A stretch of DNA of 64,000 nucleotides from the NCBI GenBank assembly GCA_008360975.2, contig CM039183.1, forward strand, positions 39,299,850 through 39,363,849. Reading direction: 5' to 3'. Numbering within the stretch: position 1 is the first letter of the stretch; the number at the start of each line of letters is the position of its first letter. The notes below the pieces were generated by a model. It had not been told where the DNA came from and made no database searches. It worked only from the letters and a program-made list of their open reading frames with translations. Of the stretch, positions 1-12,795 are shown in pieces. Source of the stretch: Lichenostomus cassidix. Taxonomy: Eukaryota; Chordata; Aves; Passeriformes; Meliphagidae. The translations under genes and the position numbers were made by a program.

Positions 1-1214
1 TGAGTAATTAAAGCACAATGGCAGACATGAAAGAAAGTAACAGTCACTATGATCCGAGCTCATTGTGTGATTCTGTTATCTCACTGGCCTCAAACAGGCA
101 ATAAACGCCTTCCATTCTTTTGTTTAATTAAAAAAAAAAAGAAAAAAGTTAAAAAAAAGAAAAAAGTGGAGCCATTACGTAAGATTATCAGTGGTGGGTA
201 ATCAAGTGACTGGGTGTCCACTTGTCTTGTATTTTCTTAATTTAATCAAGATATGCCTACTGCTGTGATTTCACACAATGGTGGCTAGGTTTCCCTGAAG
301 GTTAAAGCCTACTTTATCCTGAGATGCTGCCTGATAAAACTGCCTACAGGGAGCGAATAACCGTACTGTTTTCACACCTGATTGATAACTGATGGCCAAG
401 ACTTGCACCAGTACAGCGAGGGAAAGGATTCTGAATTAAGTCTGAGTTTACTGAAGTGTGTAATTGCCTATACTAGAGATTAATGCCCTTTTACCCTTTG
501 ATTGTTGTCTCACCTATAAAACTCGTTTCAGCTACAATTCATATTTTTTTTATTGACTGTGTAAGTGGCCGGTGTAGCACTTTAAATACAAGGCCTGGCA
601 TTCAGTTATTCTTCCCTTTTGATCATGCAATCGGTGGAAAGAACAAAGTACTCCCGTCCCACGAAGCCTTTCCCGGCAGATCGACTCCCACGGGCGCCCA
701 GCGGTGCGCGCACACAGGTGGAGGCGCAGAGGTGTGCGCGCACACGCCCACCCCAACCCGCGAGCGCTTATACAGGTGTATCTCACTCCGCGTGTCCCTT
801 GATCTCCTACGCAAGCGGCTGCTGCCATTGAGAGCTGAGCGCTCTATTACTGAAGTTAATCGTCGCCTGTGCTCGGCTCCGATGAATGAGCGGTGCCGGG
901 TTAACAACTCGCCAGCGCTCCCCCGGCACGGCGCCCGCCGCCAGCCCCGCCCGCTCCAGCGGCTGTGGCGGAGCTCGCCCCGCCCGCCCCCCGGCCCGGC
1001 TGGCCCTGCCCGCGGGAGAGCCGCGCCTGGCGGCCAGGAGCAGCGCAGAGGCCGCGGCTGCAGCGCCCTGCCTGCCCTCGGTCCCGGCACGGCTGCCGAG
1101 GCGAGCCGGGTGTCCGGCAGCCCCGGGGCGCTTCCGTCCGCCCGCGCTCCGCACCGCGGCTGGGCTTACGGAGCCGGGAAGCGGGGCAGCGGCGCGTCCC
1201 GTGCCGTGCCTTAC
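1..1214 (-). other. DACT2: DACT2 intron 1 (partial)
   Basis: This is the sequence downstream of the DACT2 exon 1 donor on the minus strand. I see no second exon. It holds an A-rich run (131-166) and alternating purine-pyrimidine GTGCGCGCACACA tracts near 703-751 that could adopt Z-DNA. The part nearest the exon is still CpG-rich. Confidence 0.6.
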
Positions 1215-1454
1215 CAGCTGCTCCTTCAGGGCGGAGAGGGTGACTTCCAGACGGTGCTCCTTGCTGTGTGCGGACAGGGGCTGCTGTTCTCCGCTCGCCG
1301 CTGGCCGCTGCGGCATGGCCAGGGCGGCCCGCACCAGCTCCCGCTGCTTCTCCCGTAGCACCTGGAGCTCCTGGAGGCCGGCGAGGGCAGCCTGCAGCCT
1401 CTCGCCCACCCGGCCGCGATCCCAGCCGCCCGGCCGCGGGGCGCCCAGCAGCAT
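1215..1454 (-). CDS. DACT2: DACT2 first coding exon (Dapper homolog 2)
   Basis: The exon reads on the minus strand from the ATG at 1454-1452 to 1215 and encodes 80 residues in phase 0. It is followed at once by a GTAAGG splice donor (1214 downward). The peptide contains GWDRGRVGERL, AGLQELQVLREKQ, VRAALAM and a final ALKEQL. This matches, from memory, the N-terminus of DACT2, including the leucine-rich coiled coil and an exon end at the same EQL point. Dapper proteins are cytoplasmic Dishevelled-binding scaffolds; DACT2 is linked to Wnt and TGF-beta/Nodal signalling. The start was chosen because the reading frame upstream is featureless GC-rich sequence, the ATG has A at -3, and family similarity begins here. 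The remaining exons must lie left of the window. DACT1 or DACT3 is less likely because the GWDR and ALAM signatures fit DACT2 best. Confidence 0.85.
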
Positions 1455-1456
1455 GG

Positions 1457-1483
1457 TCAGCGCCGGGCCGCGACACCGGCCAT
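1457..1483 (-). other. Possible upstream ORF in the DACT2 5' leader
   Basis: On the minus strand an ATG at 1483 opens an 8-codon frame (MAGVAARR). It ends in TGA only two bases before the DACT2 ATG (TGACCATG). If the transcript starts upstream of 1483, this could tune translation by reinitiation. The transcription start is unknown. Confidence 0.4.
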
Positions 1484-2049
1484 GGCAGGGGGGCGGCGGG
1501 GACGATGCGGGGCTGCTCCCGCCCCGGGCCGTGCCTGCGGCGAGCTCCCCGCTCCGCTGCTGGCACCGGAGAGAGTGAAGCGGGGCCGCAGCGGCTCCTG
1601 CGGTTTTGGAGGAGAGGTGGGGACGGGGGAGGGAGAGAGGGAGGGCGGGAGCGAAGGGAAGAGGCTGCGGCTCCAGGCAGCGCCGGGGCCACCTCTCGGG
1701 TGGATACGCGGGGAAAAGAGCCAGTGCCCAGCGCTCCCTCCGCCCCGCGCGGGGGCGGCTCCTGCCTGCCCCATCCCTGTCCCTGCCTCTGCCCGGGGGG
1801 CTGCCCTCGCCTCGTCCCCCGCCCCGGCAGCTAAGAGGGATGGGGCGTCCGCCCTCTCCCGGCAGAGACGGGGGTCGGCGAACCAGCACGTAACGCCGGG
1901 GTGAGAGCGCCCGTCCCGGCCGGGAGGGAGCCCCGGGGATGCTGCGGACCGGAGCCCGTCGTCCTGCTGCAGCCGCTTGCAAATTATAGTGATGCGAGGG
2001 GATGGTGCGGTGAGCGCTCGCGGGTGTAACAACGCTTCCCTCACAAAAA

Positions 2050-5000
2050 CGTGGCGCTTGTGACTCTATCCCTTCCCCTCCTGGCTCGTGGTGCCTCCTG
2101 CCAGGCACAGGCACAGGCACAGCACTGGCACTCCTCATCTTGCTCTCCCGAAACCGACCCTACTGGGATCTCACTGGGCAAGTTCGCTGTCTGGTACTGA
2201 ATTGTTGATTCTCACTTTGGTAGCAAAGCAGAGTCCTGTCTTGTGAGGACAAAGAGGTAGCTTACTCTCCCTCCAAAGTCATTTGAAGGGCTCAGGATTT
2301 GCTTTGAATGGGACATGAAAACACGGTTGTGGAAATTCAAGACTGTGGTGCTGTTGCTACCAAGAAATGCCAGCATTTAAAGCTCCCAAGAACAGGCAGC
2401 TGCAGCTTCTTCAGAGGAAGTTGGTTAGCAGGCAGCAAAGCCAAAATGCACAGTGTGTAGTGATGCAGTAGGGGAGAAGAAGCCCTGATACCAAGTGTCT
2501 GATGAATACAGTAGAGACTATGCTACAAGAGACATAATTTTTCTGCTGCCTACACGGAAATAGGAAGCATTTGGATCCTACAGATCCCAAGGTCACTGTG
2601 TGCCGCATTCTTGATTGACATAATGTCAGGAAAGGTGTATTATTCTCCATGAAGCAGCGATCACACACAAAGCCCATCGTTATCCTCTGTTCACTTGGTG
2701 GCATATCTTTAAAAGCTAGCCTACTTTAATTTAAATCCTACTAGTCTTAGTGCTGGGATATGAGCTGGGTGAGCGGGAACTAGTTGCTCTGTCATCTGTT
2801 CTCCAAGTAGTCTCTTCTCCACACCACGTGTGGGTGGCTGTGTCCACCACTGAGACTGCAGCCAGCTTATCTTTTCCTGTACCATTTTCTAGCTTTAGGA
2901 ATATTAGAAGTACTAGAGCAATGTCAAATCCACCTACTGCTGGGGGCAGTGGGGCAAATTATTAATGTGTTTGGTCACAGAATCCTGTGCAACACATTAA
3001 TTGATAGTCTCACTAAGACCCAAGTCTTGATTTCACTGTGTCACTTTCCACAATTTTCCTGTAGCTTGAAGATTTGAGAACAGTATTTATCTTGCAAAGT
3101 TGAACTGTGTCAGAAGGGGTCCTGAGAGGTCCTGCTCTGACAAATTATGTAGGAATATTCACAAATGTCTACAGATGCAGATGGAACAAGAATTATTGGT
3201 GGTCATACAGTGCTTACTTAAAGTGTGTGTGTGGTATGACTTGTATGACACCACCCTAGCCATGTTTTTTGTTGTTGTTGTTTTGGTTTGGGGTTTTTTT
3301 TTATTTTTTATGAATACCTTTGCATTTCTTCCTTACCCATTCATCTCACGGAACTCCCCTGTGCAGAACAATGCCTCAGTGCCACGATGACTGAACTATT
3401 CATCTACAAGGTGGAAAGAAAAACTGAGCTGAACGCCGAGATGCTCTTGAATGTGCTGACACAAGACAGCATGAATTTCTGCAACCTCTCAGATGGAGGG
3501 GGGCAAAGAACCAAACAACCATCACTGTGCTGCATGTGGCAAGAATCTTGCAAAATGCCATTGCAGGTAGGAGAAGGGAAAGGTTTTTGTAAATCACTTG
3601 GCTTGGCACTTGTTAAAACAGACATACAGCACAGTTCCTTATTTTATTCAAACCGTGTTCTAACATGACCAAATACAAGTCACTAACACAACTACCATTT
3701 AGTATATACTTGGTAGGAGAATTAGATATTATAAGGTCATATATTTTTCTTTTTTTTCCTTCTTTCCCTTGCAAGGAACTGTTATTCCTTGCTCTTTGTT
3801 CTTCCTCTTCTTTCATCTTTTTCATACATTAAATCCCAAATGGGCTATATCACAGCAGTATCTTTATTCTAATCAGCTTCCTTATTATCCCCTCTGTTAT
3901 ACTGATTACCTTCTTCCGTAAAACCCTTATGATGTCACTTAATCTTTTCTGAATAATCAACAAATACCTTGTGTTATCTGATTTCTGGGGGAAAGAATAA
4001 TAGGTGTGAATCGCCCCCACATTTAAAACCATGTCATTGTGTGGGGGAAGGATAGTGGTAAAAGTGAAAGTTTCATAGGAGGGACTTAGAAAATTTCTGA
4101 TATTCTGAATGACTTACGGAGAAGTATGTTCCATACTCTGTAAAGTTTCATTAGCCTCTAAGACTTAGTAGTTTCATTAGAGATTAAGAGTTACTTAAAA
4201 AAAAAGTGAGCAGTCTATAGGTAACACCTTATTTTGCTGCCTACCTTTATCAAATGTTTAAACATGGTTTGCACAGGAACCAAAAGGTTTGACTTTTCAT
4301 TTGCATTATTTAATTCCATTAATTTCAAAAACATTGCTCTTGATTTACATAAAAATTGAAATAAGATTTCTGGTTTCCATCTACAGATCCTGAGGTAAAA
4401 GAAATTTTATGAAAAAAAGCTGTAATTAAGGAGTGATATGGTAACAAAATCAGACACCAAAACAGTAGGAAATAAAGCAATTTGTCTACCTAACCTTATT
4501 TAAGTTCTGATTTGTATGAAATTATTACACAATATTGTTCCATGGGTCTATTCCTCAATAAGTGTAGAGAATGAGAGATACTACTCAATGTTCTCTGTCC
4601 TCATACTCCAACCCATGCCTTATTTACTGCAGATCATTTGCTGTGTGTTGCAGATAGAATTTTTTGTGTTTTAAAACTATACTTAGTATTCTGGCTATTA
4701 AGTGCCTTACAGTATGAATGAATGGTGTCTTTACAACACCCCAAAAGGTATAAAGCTGCTTTTGTTTAATAAGGGAGGACCTGAGGCACTGGGTTTCATT
4801 ACGGAAATGCTCGTTCATTTTGGGCACCCACTGGAGATGCCTTTGGCCCTATTTTTCAGCACACTTACTATTATACAGTTAACATATATCCATTTTATTG
4901 CTCCAAACAGAGTTCTCTTTAACTTCATTTTCAGTTCTGAGCACTCAGCACTTTGGTAAATTGAATACTGGGCATTCTAATTTGAATCCCTAGAAAAATG

Positions 5001-8000
5001 AGGAATACAATTAGTGCTCCTCACATGGAGACAGCTTGGGTGTGCCTGCACCTGTGGTGGAGACATGCCCTCAGAACCTCATAAACTACCAGAAAGGAGG
5101 CAGGTGTTATTTACCCTCTTTGGCAGATGGAGATGTACAAAGAGGTTAACCCTTGTACACAGGATCGAACAGGAAGTCTATGGTAAGACTTGAAATTGAA
5201 GCCAGATAATTCATGAGACCACAGAAATTACTTTACTTCCTGTTTTGTGGATGCATTTAGCCAGTTTGTGTGGGACTAATGGTAGGGAAAGGGCAATATT
5301 TATTGACCTCCAGATGTGTTTAAAAGAAAAGTCATTGAATGTTTGCTTTGGATGAAGTCCAAAGTACACAAAATACTTTGGTGTTCCAGACACCTTCAAG
5401 AGCTAAATTGCAGTTTGCTTCCCACGTTTGCTTATGTTTTGTTTTGAAAAACAATTCAGAGGCTGTTTTTAGTAACATTTCCTTATGCAGGGATCTAAAG
5501 GCTCCCTGCATAGACTTCCGGCTGTATTTCAGTTGTATTTTTAGACTGTATTGACATTGGCATGTGTGGCAGTAAGTGAGGATCAATCTATTTATTTAGA
5601 ACTATCTCTTGATGTGACAGAAACTCAGTGCATGCAGCACTGAGTTTAGCATCCTAACTTTGCTAGCCAGCATCTCTGTCCTCTTGTTGTCCTGTTGTTC
5701 TACTCTGCAAGCCTTTTGTCATTGATCCTGTGAGGCTGTCATGCAGAGACACTGTTTAAGGGGGTCTTCTGAGCTGTTGACATCTGCTGGATGTTTAGAA
5801 GGTTATTTGGAGGATGCAGAACACTCACATCTGAATTCAGCCAAGTCTAACACGAGCCATTATCTTACTCAAGATAAGGCAAAGTGCAGTTTTTGTACCT
5901 GTCACTCTTGTTCATTGTATGCCCAAGACATGTACTGAGCATATCCTTTTATGTAAAAAGACTGAGGCACTGCTTAGCAGCACAGGGTTCTGTTAAAATG
6001 TGGGTTGGAGCCTTCTGCCAGTTTTTGGAAATGTTAAATTTGAATGTTAAGAATATGCTGAAAGTGTAGTAAACCCTTATGATGCCCACACAGGGTAGAG
6101 TTAGTTCTGTGCCTGAGAATACATGGTAATGTTTGTGTCCCTCTGTGAGGTGACTCTAAGTAAATTGCCATCATCCAGACATTTTGTCTAATTAGCAGAA
6201 CAGCTGCCTTTGAAAACATTCTTCTTAAGGTCTGATGTCTTGAGGATTATTTAATTAGAAAGAAGCAAATCACTGGTGTAAATGGCTCTTTGTTGAATTT
6301 AGAGAATTTGTTTTGAATTGAAAAAAATGACTTTTTGAACTATATCTTGCATGGTAATGAATAGGGAAAAGGAGGTAAGAGTGTAGCTCCAACAGATACA
6401 GCTTCTATGACAAAACAAGATTTGAGTTGATGGAAATCTTTAAAAGGAGGAATCTTCTAAAAACATGAGTAAAATCCTGTCTTCAGCTACCCGGGATTAA
6501 GAGATGTCCATCTGTTTTTGTGTTTATTTCTGTTTATTTTTCACGGGGTTGCAGATTGATTCTCTTGTGACACTCCCAGCAGAGTGGTGGGGGTTGCAGG
6601 GAAGGGAGGAGGGAGGAGGCGTTGCTAAGGACTGTCACAAGCTTAGCACGAAAGTGCTTATTCTCGTCTCTCTCCAGTTTATGCCCTCCAACTGAAATCT
6701 TTGTAGCTAAAAGTCTGTATTTTGGATCATGTAAAAATTTGTGTTTATCCATAAATTGGTGGAGGCAAACTGGGGAGGCACATGAGCAAGTGCTGCAGAG
6801 ATGGGGTCCTCAAGAAGCACAGAGTATGCAGGAGAATGGAGGGACCAGAAATTCAGGTAGGCAGAAAGAATATGGCACACAGTAGCCAGAAATGAGTCTG
6901 GGAACAGAAGTCCAAGAGTTTACCCAGAAAACAGAGTCAAGGGTATCACTATTCAGAAAGAAAGGGGGATGAGGAAGCCTAATGGGAAATGGGGGGAAAA
7001 AAGTCATACTATTTGGTGTGACTGTTAAGGCTTGACATCTTAATTAGCAGGCAAGAAGGTGAAGCACTAGGAAATAATTTGAACGGCAAAAGGTCAAAGT
7101 TTGCAATAGATTGTAACTAGAAGTCTCTGGGGGGGCACGTGGGGTGGGTATGGTTGGCCTGGGGCCAGTGCTCAGAGAGTCACTGCACCTTCACATGTTC
7201 AGGGACACAAAGGTGGTGTAGGACTCTTTGGAAATAAAGGAAACTTTTAATTTTGGGGTCTCTAACAATGACATGTCAAATTAGAATGGTGGGTGCTTCT
7301 GCCACATGATGGAAGAGTTCTAAAGGGAAGAGCTAGACCAGAGGGCTGTCCCACAGAGGAACTAGCAGTAACTTGCTGCCGAGAGGGGCAACAGTCCTTC
7401 CTGATCACTGGAAAACCCCTTCTCTATTCTGAAGGAAGGAGTCAGGCTGGCTGCTTGGGCTGGGGTTCAGGCAAAGAGGAAATGAAGGCGTGACCATTCT
7501 GATGCCTCTGTGGCCTTGGCTTGCTTTGTGCAGCCCTCCTCTGACATGGCTTGTAGCTTTGCCCTGGATTGTGCTCACTTGGTGCTGATTGCACTTTTCC
7601 CCCTCAGCTCCTGCAAAGAACAGTTGGCAGGTGAATGCTTGCCTGATTTCAGGCACACAAAGCCAGGACAAAGTCTGCCTTGTGCTGTTACATCAGAAGC
7701 CGAGGAGAATAATGATTGTTTCTCCACATCAAGTGATACCTTCTTTAACACCTCTGGCTCTCTCACTCATTGGCTAAGATATTAGTCCCTAACTCTCTCA
7801 CAGCCTCCTTGCTCTCCATGTTGCTTCCCACTAATTGCAGCTTCTGTTTTTTTCCCCAGAAAATCTCCCTTTCTTCCAGTCCTCCTGATTTCCTGTTGGC
7901 TCTGCAGCAATATTTTTCTGCCCTCATTATAATTCATAATGCTGAGTAAGTTCACATCACGCGGAGATTTAATTATAATCTTGTATAAAACCCTCTTCTT

Positions 8001-11000
8001 GATTGTTAATGTTAAATGTGAATTCCATCAGTGCTGCAGTACAGTTGCAGATGCTCCTCCCAGTTTGGTTCTTGGTCTTCGTTATTGCTCTTCTTTTACT
8101 TCGTTCCCTTCAGCAGCTTTTAAATATAGGTGATCATGTTTGCATGTCCAAGCAGCCACCTTTTCTGTTTCTGTGCCAGGTTACACCAAGTGATTTGTAA
8201 TCCTTCATTCCCTGGTATGCTCTCATTCTTACATATGCAGTTTATTTTTACTTGCGGCCTTTTCTGCTAATATTGGATATATTTTTGGATTGAACAGCTG
8301 ACTTCTAAAAATATTTTGAATCACAGTGCTGTTTAACCATTTATCAATTTAATTTTTCTCTGGTCCAAGGGATCATAATTTTCTTCTTTCACTTGTCCAG
8401 CATTAGTAAGAAATGAATCCATCAAAGCCTTAGTTACACCAATTAGATAATTGTTGTTCCATTGCTTTTTTTTACACTGTTCATTTCACATCAGATTCTT
8501 AACATGTGGATTTGTCTTTTCATCATTCTTTGTGTGTGTGTGTGTAATACTCGATGAAATTTCTGTTTTCGAAGTTCCATACTTCTCTGAAAAATAAAGC
8601 GAATCATGGTGCATGTGAGATCTGAGTCTACTTCTTTGAAAAAGGAGTGTGTTTTCAACAGAAACAGCTACATGCCAGTATGCAGTTACAGATTATAAAG
8701 TATTCCTCCTGCACTACTGCAGGATCCCACTGATTAATTCTGAGGCCTTATAAAGGAAGGGCACTATATTTTTTTCTGAACAGATGTAACTTGAAGTTTA
8801 CTTAGTGCAAAAAACCCTTGAATAGTCTTTTTCCAATGAGAACAAAACATAATGCTGGAAAAAAGAGGAAGAAAAAAGGGTCCTTTCATGGTGCTGTAAC
8901 AAGCTTAGTTAAGGATGGCAAAAGTTTCAGGACATAAGGTTAGAAGGCCCCAAGGCACCTATTCAGCAAGATGTGTAAACACTCACCTAACTCTAAATAG
9001 GTGAGTGGTCCCACTGAAGTCAAAAGCACTGTTTCTATGCTTAAAATTTGACACAGGCTTTAATATCTCACTAAAGTGAAGCCTAAAGACCCACTAATTT
9101 TAATCTTGCCAAATATACCTCTAAATTGTGGGTCAACAGGGCATTCAGAACTAAACATCTGATAAAAAGAGTTAGCTTTAGGATATCCAGGAGAAAAAAA
9201 GAAAGAGGAATTCCTCTTACGGTTTTACAGCATGCTGATTTAGCTGGTGTTCGTATTTATTTGCATTGGAGATCTGTGCAGGTAGTGGGGGTTAGACTGC
9301 AATGCAGAGGATGGCCTGGTAATGTACTTTTATTGACTAACAGGCATGGAATGTATTCAGATACTGCACCCTTAACTTGCTGGATGCTCATAGACATGCT
9401 CCTTTTGCATTCTTTTACTAAAAAGCACTGGAAAGCAAGCCAAAAACATGCTGGCTTGCAAGGACTGTGATTTTATTTGGCATGCTTTAAAATGCGTTTT
9501 CTTTTCTAGGAAAGATAAAATGGGGCCGATCCAGTTTTGACCACTGAACATGAATGGTTAGGGGGAATATTTTTGTGAGCTTTGTGAGCTAAGAATATTT
9601 ATATGATGGTGTATAAAAATCACACAGAGCTGTGGTGACTGGGAAATGTTTTCACTTAAATGACTCGTTTTAGAAAGTGCAGATGTGTGTTTCCCCACAG
9701 ATGCACATTAGTTTCAGCAACATCTGAGATGGGAGAAGAAACCTTATCAAATTCTTGTTTCATTCTGATGATGTTAAATCCCACATACTGAATCCCACAT
9801 TTCAACCATAGCTTTGCTCCTGTTTATAAGAAGGAGCACATTTATGCAAAACATGCCTTGAGAGTGTGCTTTCCTGCTGAGTCTCCCTGAAAGAATTAAT
9901 CACAGAGCTACAATTATGTCTGTTTCCTAAAGCTGGGGCCTGTCTAGGCCCCATAGCTAGGTCACTGAGAAAACCATAGCAAAGATTGCTTCAGTATTAT
10001 AAACTGGCAAAATTTGCTGGTGTGCCTCACAACACTGCAGTATTGCTAAATGCAGCTGTGGAGCAATATGATGGCAAACTTCTCTCAGCAGTAAACCCTT
10101 TGCTTGTTTTTGTCATGTCTGAAAAGAGCAGTGGCAAACTAAAATAGTGATATTTCTTTTTCATTTCATTCTTTCCTTTAAAGGTTAACTAACCTAACTA
10201 CTGAATAAAATTGAATTACTTTGCGATGATTCGTTGCTCCTAGGCATATTGCAGAAGAGCTGTGCTGGCAGGAAGATGGTGCTTATTTTCTGAGACTATA
10301 TTTTCAGCATGTTATGCAACATCAGCAGGTTTGAAAAACTCCAGTTGCATATCAGTTCCAACAGTTAGTGTTTTCCACGTTTTTCCATTTGCATGTTGGG
10401 TCTGCTGAATTCATCATCGCCTTTGCAGCAGGGTGGTGATAGGGCAGTTACAAGTCATTAGCGAGCTGTGGAAAAACAAATGAACAACATATAAGCACGC
10501 TGAGATGCTGACTGTGTGCTCAGCAATGGGATGGGCTAAAGCACATATTGCACATTCCAGGACGGGGAAGATGAATGGGAGATGCATAGCTGTTCTCTAA
10601 TTCCTCAGCCACTGAGGCTGTGGAGTTGGTGCTTTGTTTAACATTTCTGTTCACAATTTTTTTAATGTGAATAGGCTGCGAACAAATGCATTCAAGCACA
10701 TATATACATTATCTATGGCCTGACTTTGCCATGTCACCATCTTTAAAACTTAGTCCTCTTCAGCAAATTTGTCAGGTGCCTGTGAAGGTTCCTTGGTTAC
10801 ATTCTTAATTGTATTTTTTATTAGACTAGTTTGATTGCAAAGTATGTTGCCATGTGAACACCTGGGAAAGATAGGGACCAGAAAATTGTAACTAGAATTT
10901 TTTATCAAATACTGGTTTCTTAAAATCACTGTAAGTATTATAAATCAATATAAGCATCCCATGCCCAAGTAATCATTAATTATAATTTGATTGCAAAAAG

Positions 11001-11010
11001 ACATAACAGA
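2050..11010. other. Intergenic, no gene recognised
   Basis: The stretch is mostly AT-rich unique sequence upstream of DACT2. I found no exon with family similarity on either strand. Small features only: a TTG run near 3271-3283, a TG microsatellite at 8528-8546, and a segment ending near 3566 (CAG followed by GTAGGAG) that could be a non-coding exon but has no other support. Confidence 0.5.
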
Positions 11011-11187
11011 CTTAATTTGGCTTGAGAGATTTTAGTATTTTGTGAAATACATACTACTATGTTCTCTAACTTAATTTGGCTTGAGAGATTTTAGTATTTT
11101 GTGAAATACATACTACTATGTTCTCTAACTTAATTTGGCTTGAGAGATTTTAGTATTTTGTGAAATACATACTACTATGTTCTCTAC
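11011..11187. repeat. 59-bp tandem repeat, three copies
   Basis: A 59-bp unit starting CTTAATTTGGCTTGAGAGAT is present three times head to tail, starting at 11011, 11070 and 11129. The copies look identical to one another, which implies recent amplification or strong homogenisation. The element is AT-rich and non-coding. Confidence 0.95.
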
Positions 11188-11894
11188 GTACTACCATGTG
11201 TAACATCTCATCCCTCACCACAGGGAACTCACATGGCCTCATTCTTTTTATATATATTTTTCTGATGTAAGAATGTGAACATATACAAGGCCTCTCTTAC
11301 TTGTCTTGTTGATTTTTTGGCTGCATTGATACAAGATGCTCTTCCCACCCGTGTCAGGCTATTAAATAAGCATTTTGAGTCTCACCCTCTGCTGAATGTT
11401 CTTATACTCAGAGGATGTTGTGGAGAGTTTGCTTCAATGGACAGGGGTGGAGGAGCTTATGGAATTGACAGGGGCCTACGTCAAGAGTGTGCTGGGTTAA
11501 AGCTGCATCGTGGTTGAGACAGCAGAGAAATTCCCTAATTCTTGAGAAAGCACAAGTTATACTAGAGCGTGCTTCAGCTGTAGCACTACTAGAAAATTTC
11601 ACATGGTAATGACTCTTTACTCCCTACATAGAAATTATCTGTCCATTAAAGTTATTGGGACAAATCCACTTTGACCATACCTGAATTCAGCTTGAAAAAT
11701 TAAGTTTGGTCTAAGCTTGTAAAACATTTACAACCATTTACATTGCATGTAAAACACTCTCCTGATGAGGGGGTTTGACCCTATCTGGATGCCAGCTGCC
11801 CACCAAGGCCTCTCTATCACTGCCCTCCTCATGTGGACAGGGGAGAGAAAATATAATGGAAGGCTCATGAGTTGAGACATGGACAGGGAGAGAT

Positions 11895-12795
11895 CACTCA
11901 CCACTTAAAATCACTGTAAAAACAGACTCAAATTGAGGAAATTAATTTATTATCAATCAAAATGAGATTAGGATAATCAGTACAATCAGTATTAGGATAA
12001 TCAGTACAAAAATACTTTGCCCCATCTCCCCTCCTTCCCAGACTTTACTTTATTCCCAGTTCTCTATCTCCTCCCCTCCAGCAGCTCGGGCAGATGGGAA
12101 TGAGAGTTACAGTCAGTTCATCACATATTGTTTCTGCCACTGCTTCTTCCTCAGGAAGAGGAGTCTTTCCCCTGCTCCAGTGTGGGGTCCTTCCCATGGG
12201 AGACAGTCCTGTATGAACATCTCCAAAGTATGTCCTTCCCACAGGCTGCAGTTCTTCATGAACTGCTCCAGTGTTGGTCTGTTTACATAGGATGTGGTCC
12301 TTCAGACAGAGGCTTCTGCAGCAGGGGCTCCCATGGTGTCACAAGTCCTACCAGGAGGCTGCACCATTGTGGGATTCCCATGGGTCACTGCCTCCATGGG
12401 CTGTGGAACTCCATGGGCTGCAGAGGCACAGCTGCCTCATCATGATCTGCACCATGATCTGCGTGAGAATCTCTGCTTCTGCACCTGAAGCACCTCCTCT
12501 TCCTCCTTCTGCACTGACCTTGGCGTCTGCAAAGTTGTTTCACATATTTTCACTCCTCTCTTCTCTGGCCACAGTTACATTTTTCCCCCTTCTTAAATAT
12601 GTTATGACAGAGGCATTAATTAGCATTGCTGATTGTCTCAGCCTTGGGCAGCGGTGCATCCACCTTGGATGGGGTTAGCATTGCCTATGTCAAAAATAAG
12701 GGGAAGATTGAATCTTCTCAGAGACACCATTTCTACAGACCCCTCCCAACCTCCAAAAGCTTGCCATGTAAATACAATACACCTGATAATAAGTT
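11895..12795 (-). mobile_element. Old avian ERV LTR-type repeat, minus orientation
   Basis: The segment carries the series of diverged CTCCAGTGTGGGTCCTTCCC-like modules, the 'atgaactgctccag' phrase and the CCTTCTGCACTGACCTTGG stretch. I recognise these from a common interspersed bird LTR family. The minus strand has an AATAAA-type signal near 11950. Internal modules are degenerate, so this is an old copy. I could not define its target-site duplication or exact ends. Confidence 0.6.

Larger units (their letters stand above)
880..1960. promoter_or_regulatory. DACT2: CpG island promoter of DACT2
   Basis: About 1.1 kb is very rich in G, C and CpG, in sharp contrast to the AT-rich flanks. It covers DACT2 exon 1 and the upstream 500 bp on the minus strand. 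GC-box-like GGGGGCGG cores occur near 1489 and 1751. I see no convincing TATA box. The island explains the many long overlapping ORFs on both strands here, which are compositional artefacts. Confidence 0.8.

Noticed and set aside
483..1358. 291-codon plus-strand frame, and other long plus-strand frames to about 1900
   Set aside because: They overlap the DACT2 exon antisense, have GC-driven composition and show no domain.
807..2138. 443-codon open frame on the minus strand across the CpG island
   Set aside because: Only its part from 1454 to 1215 matches DACT2. The rest is Pro/Arg/Gly-rich readthrough of CpG-island sequence and continues past a clear splice donor.
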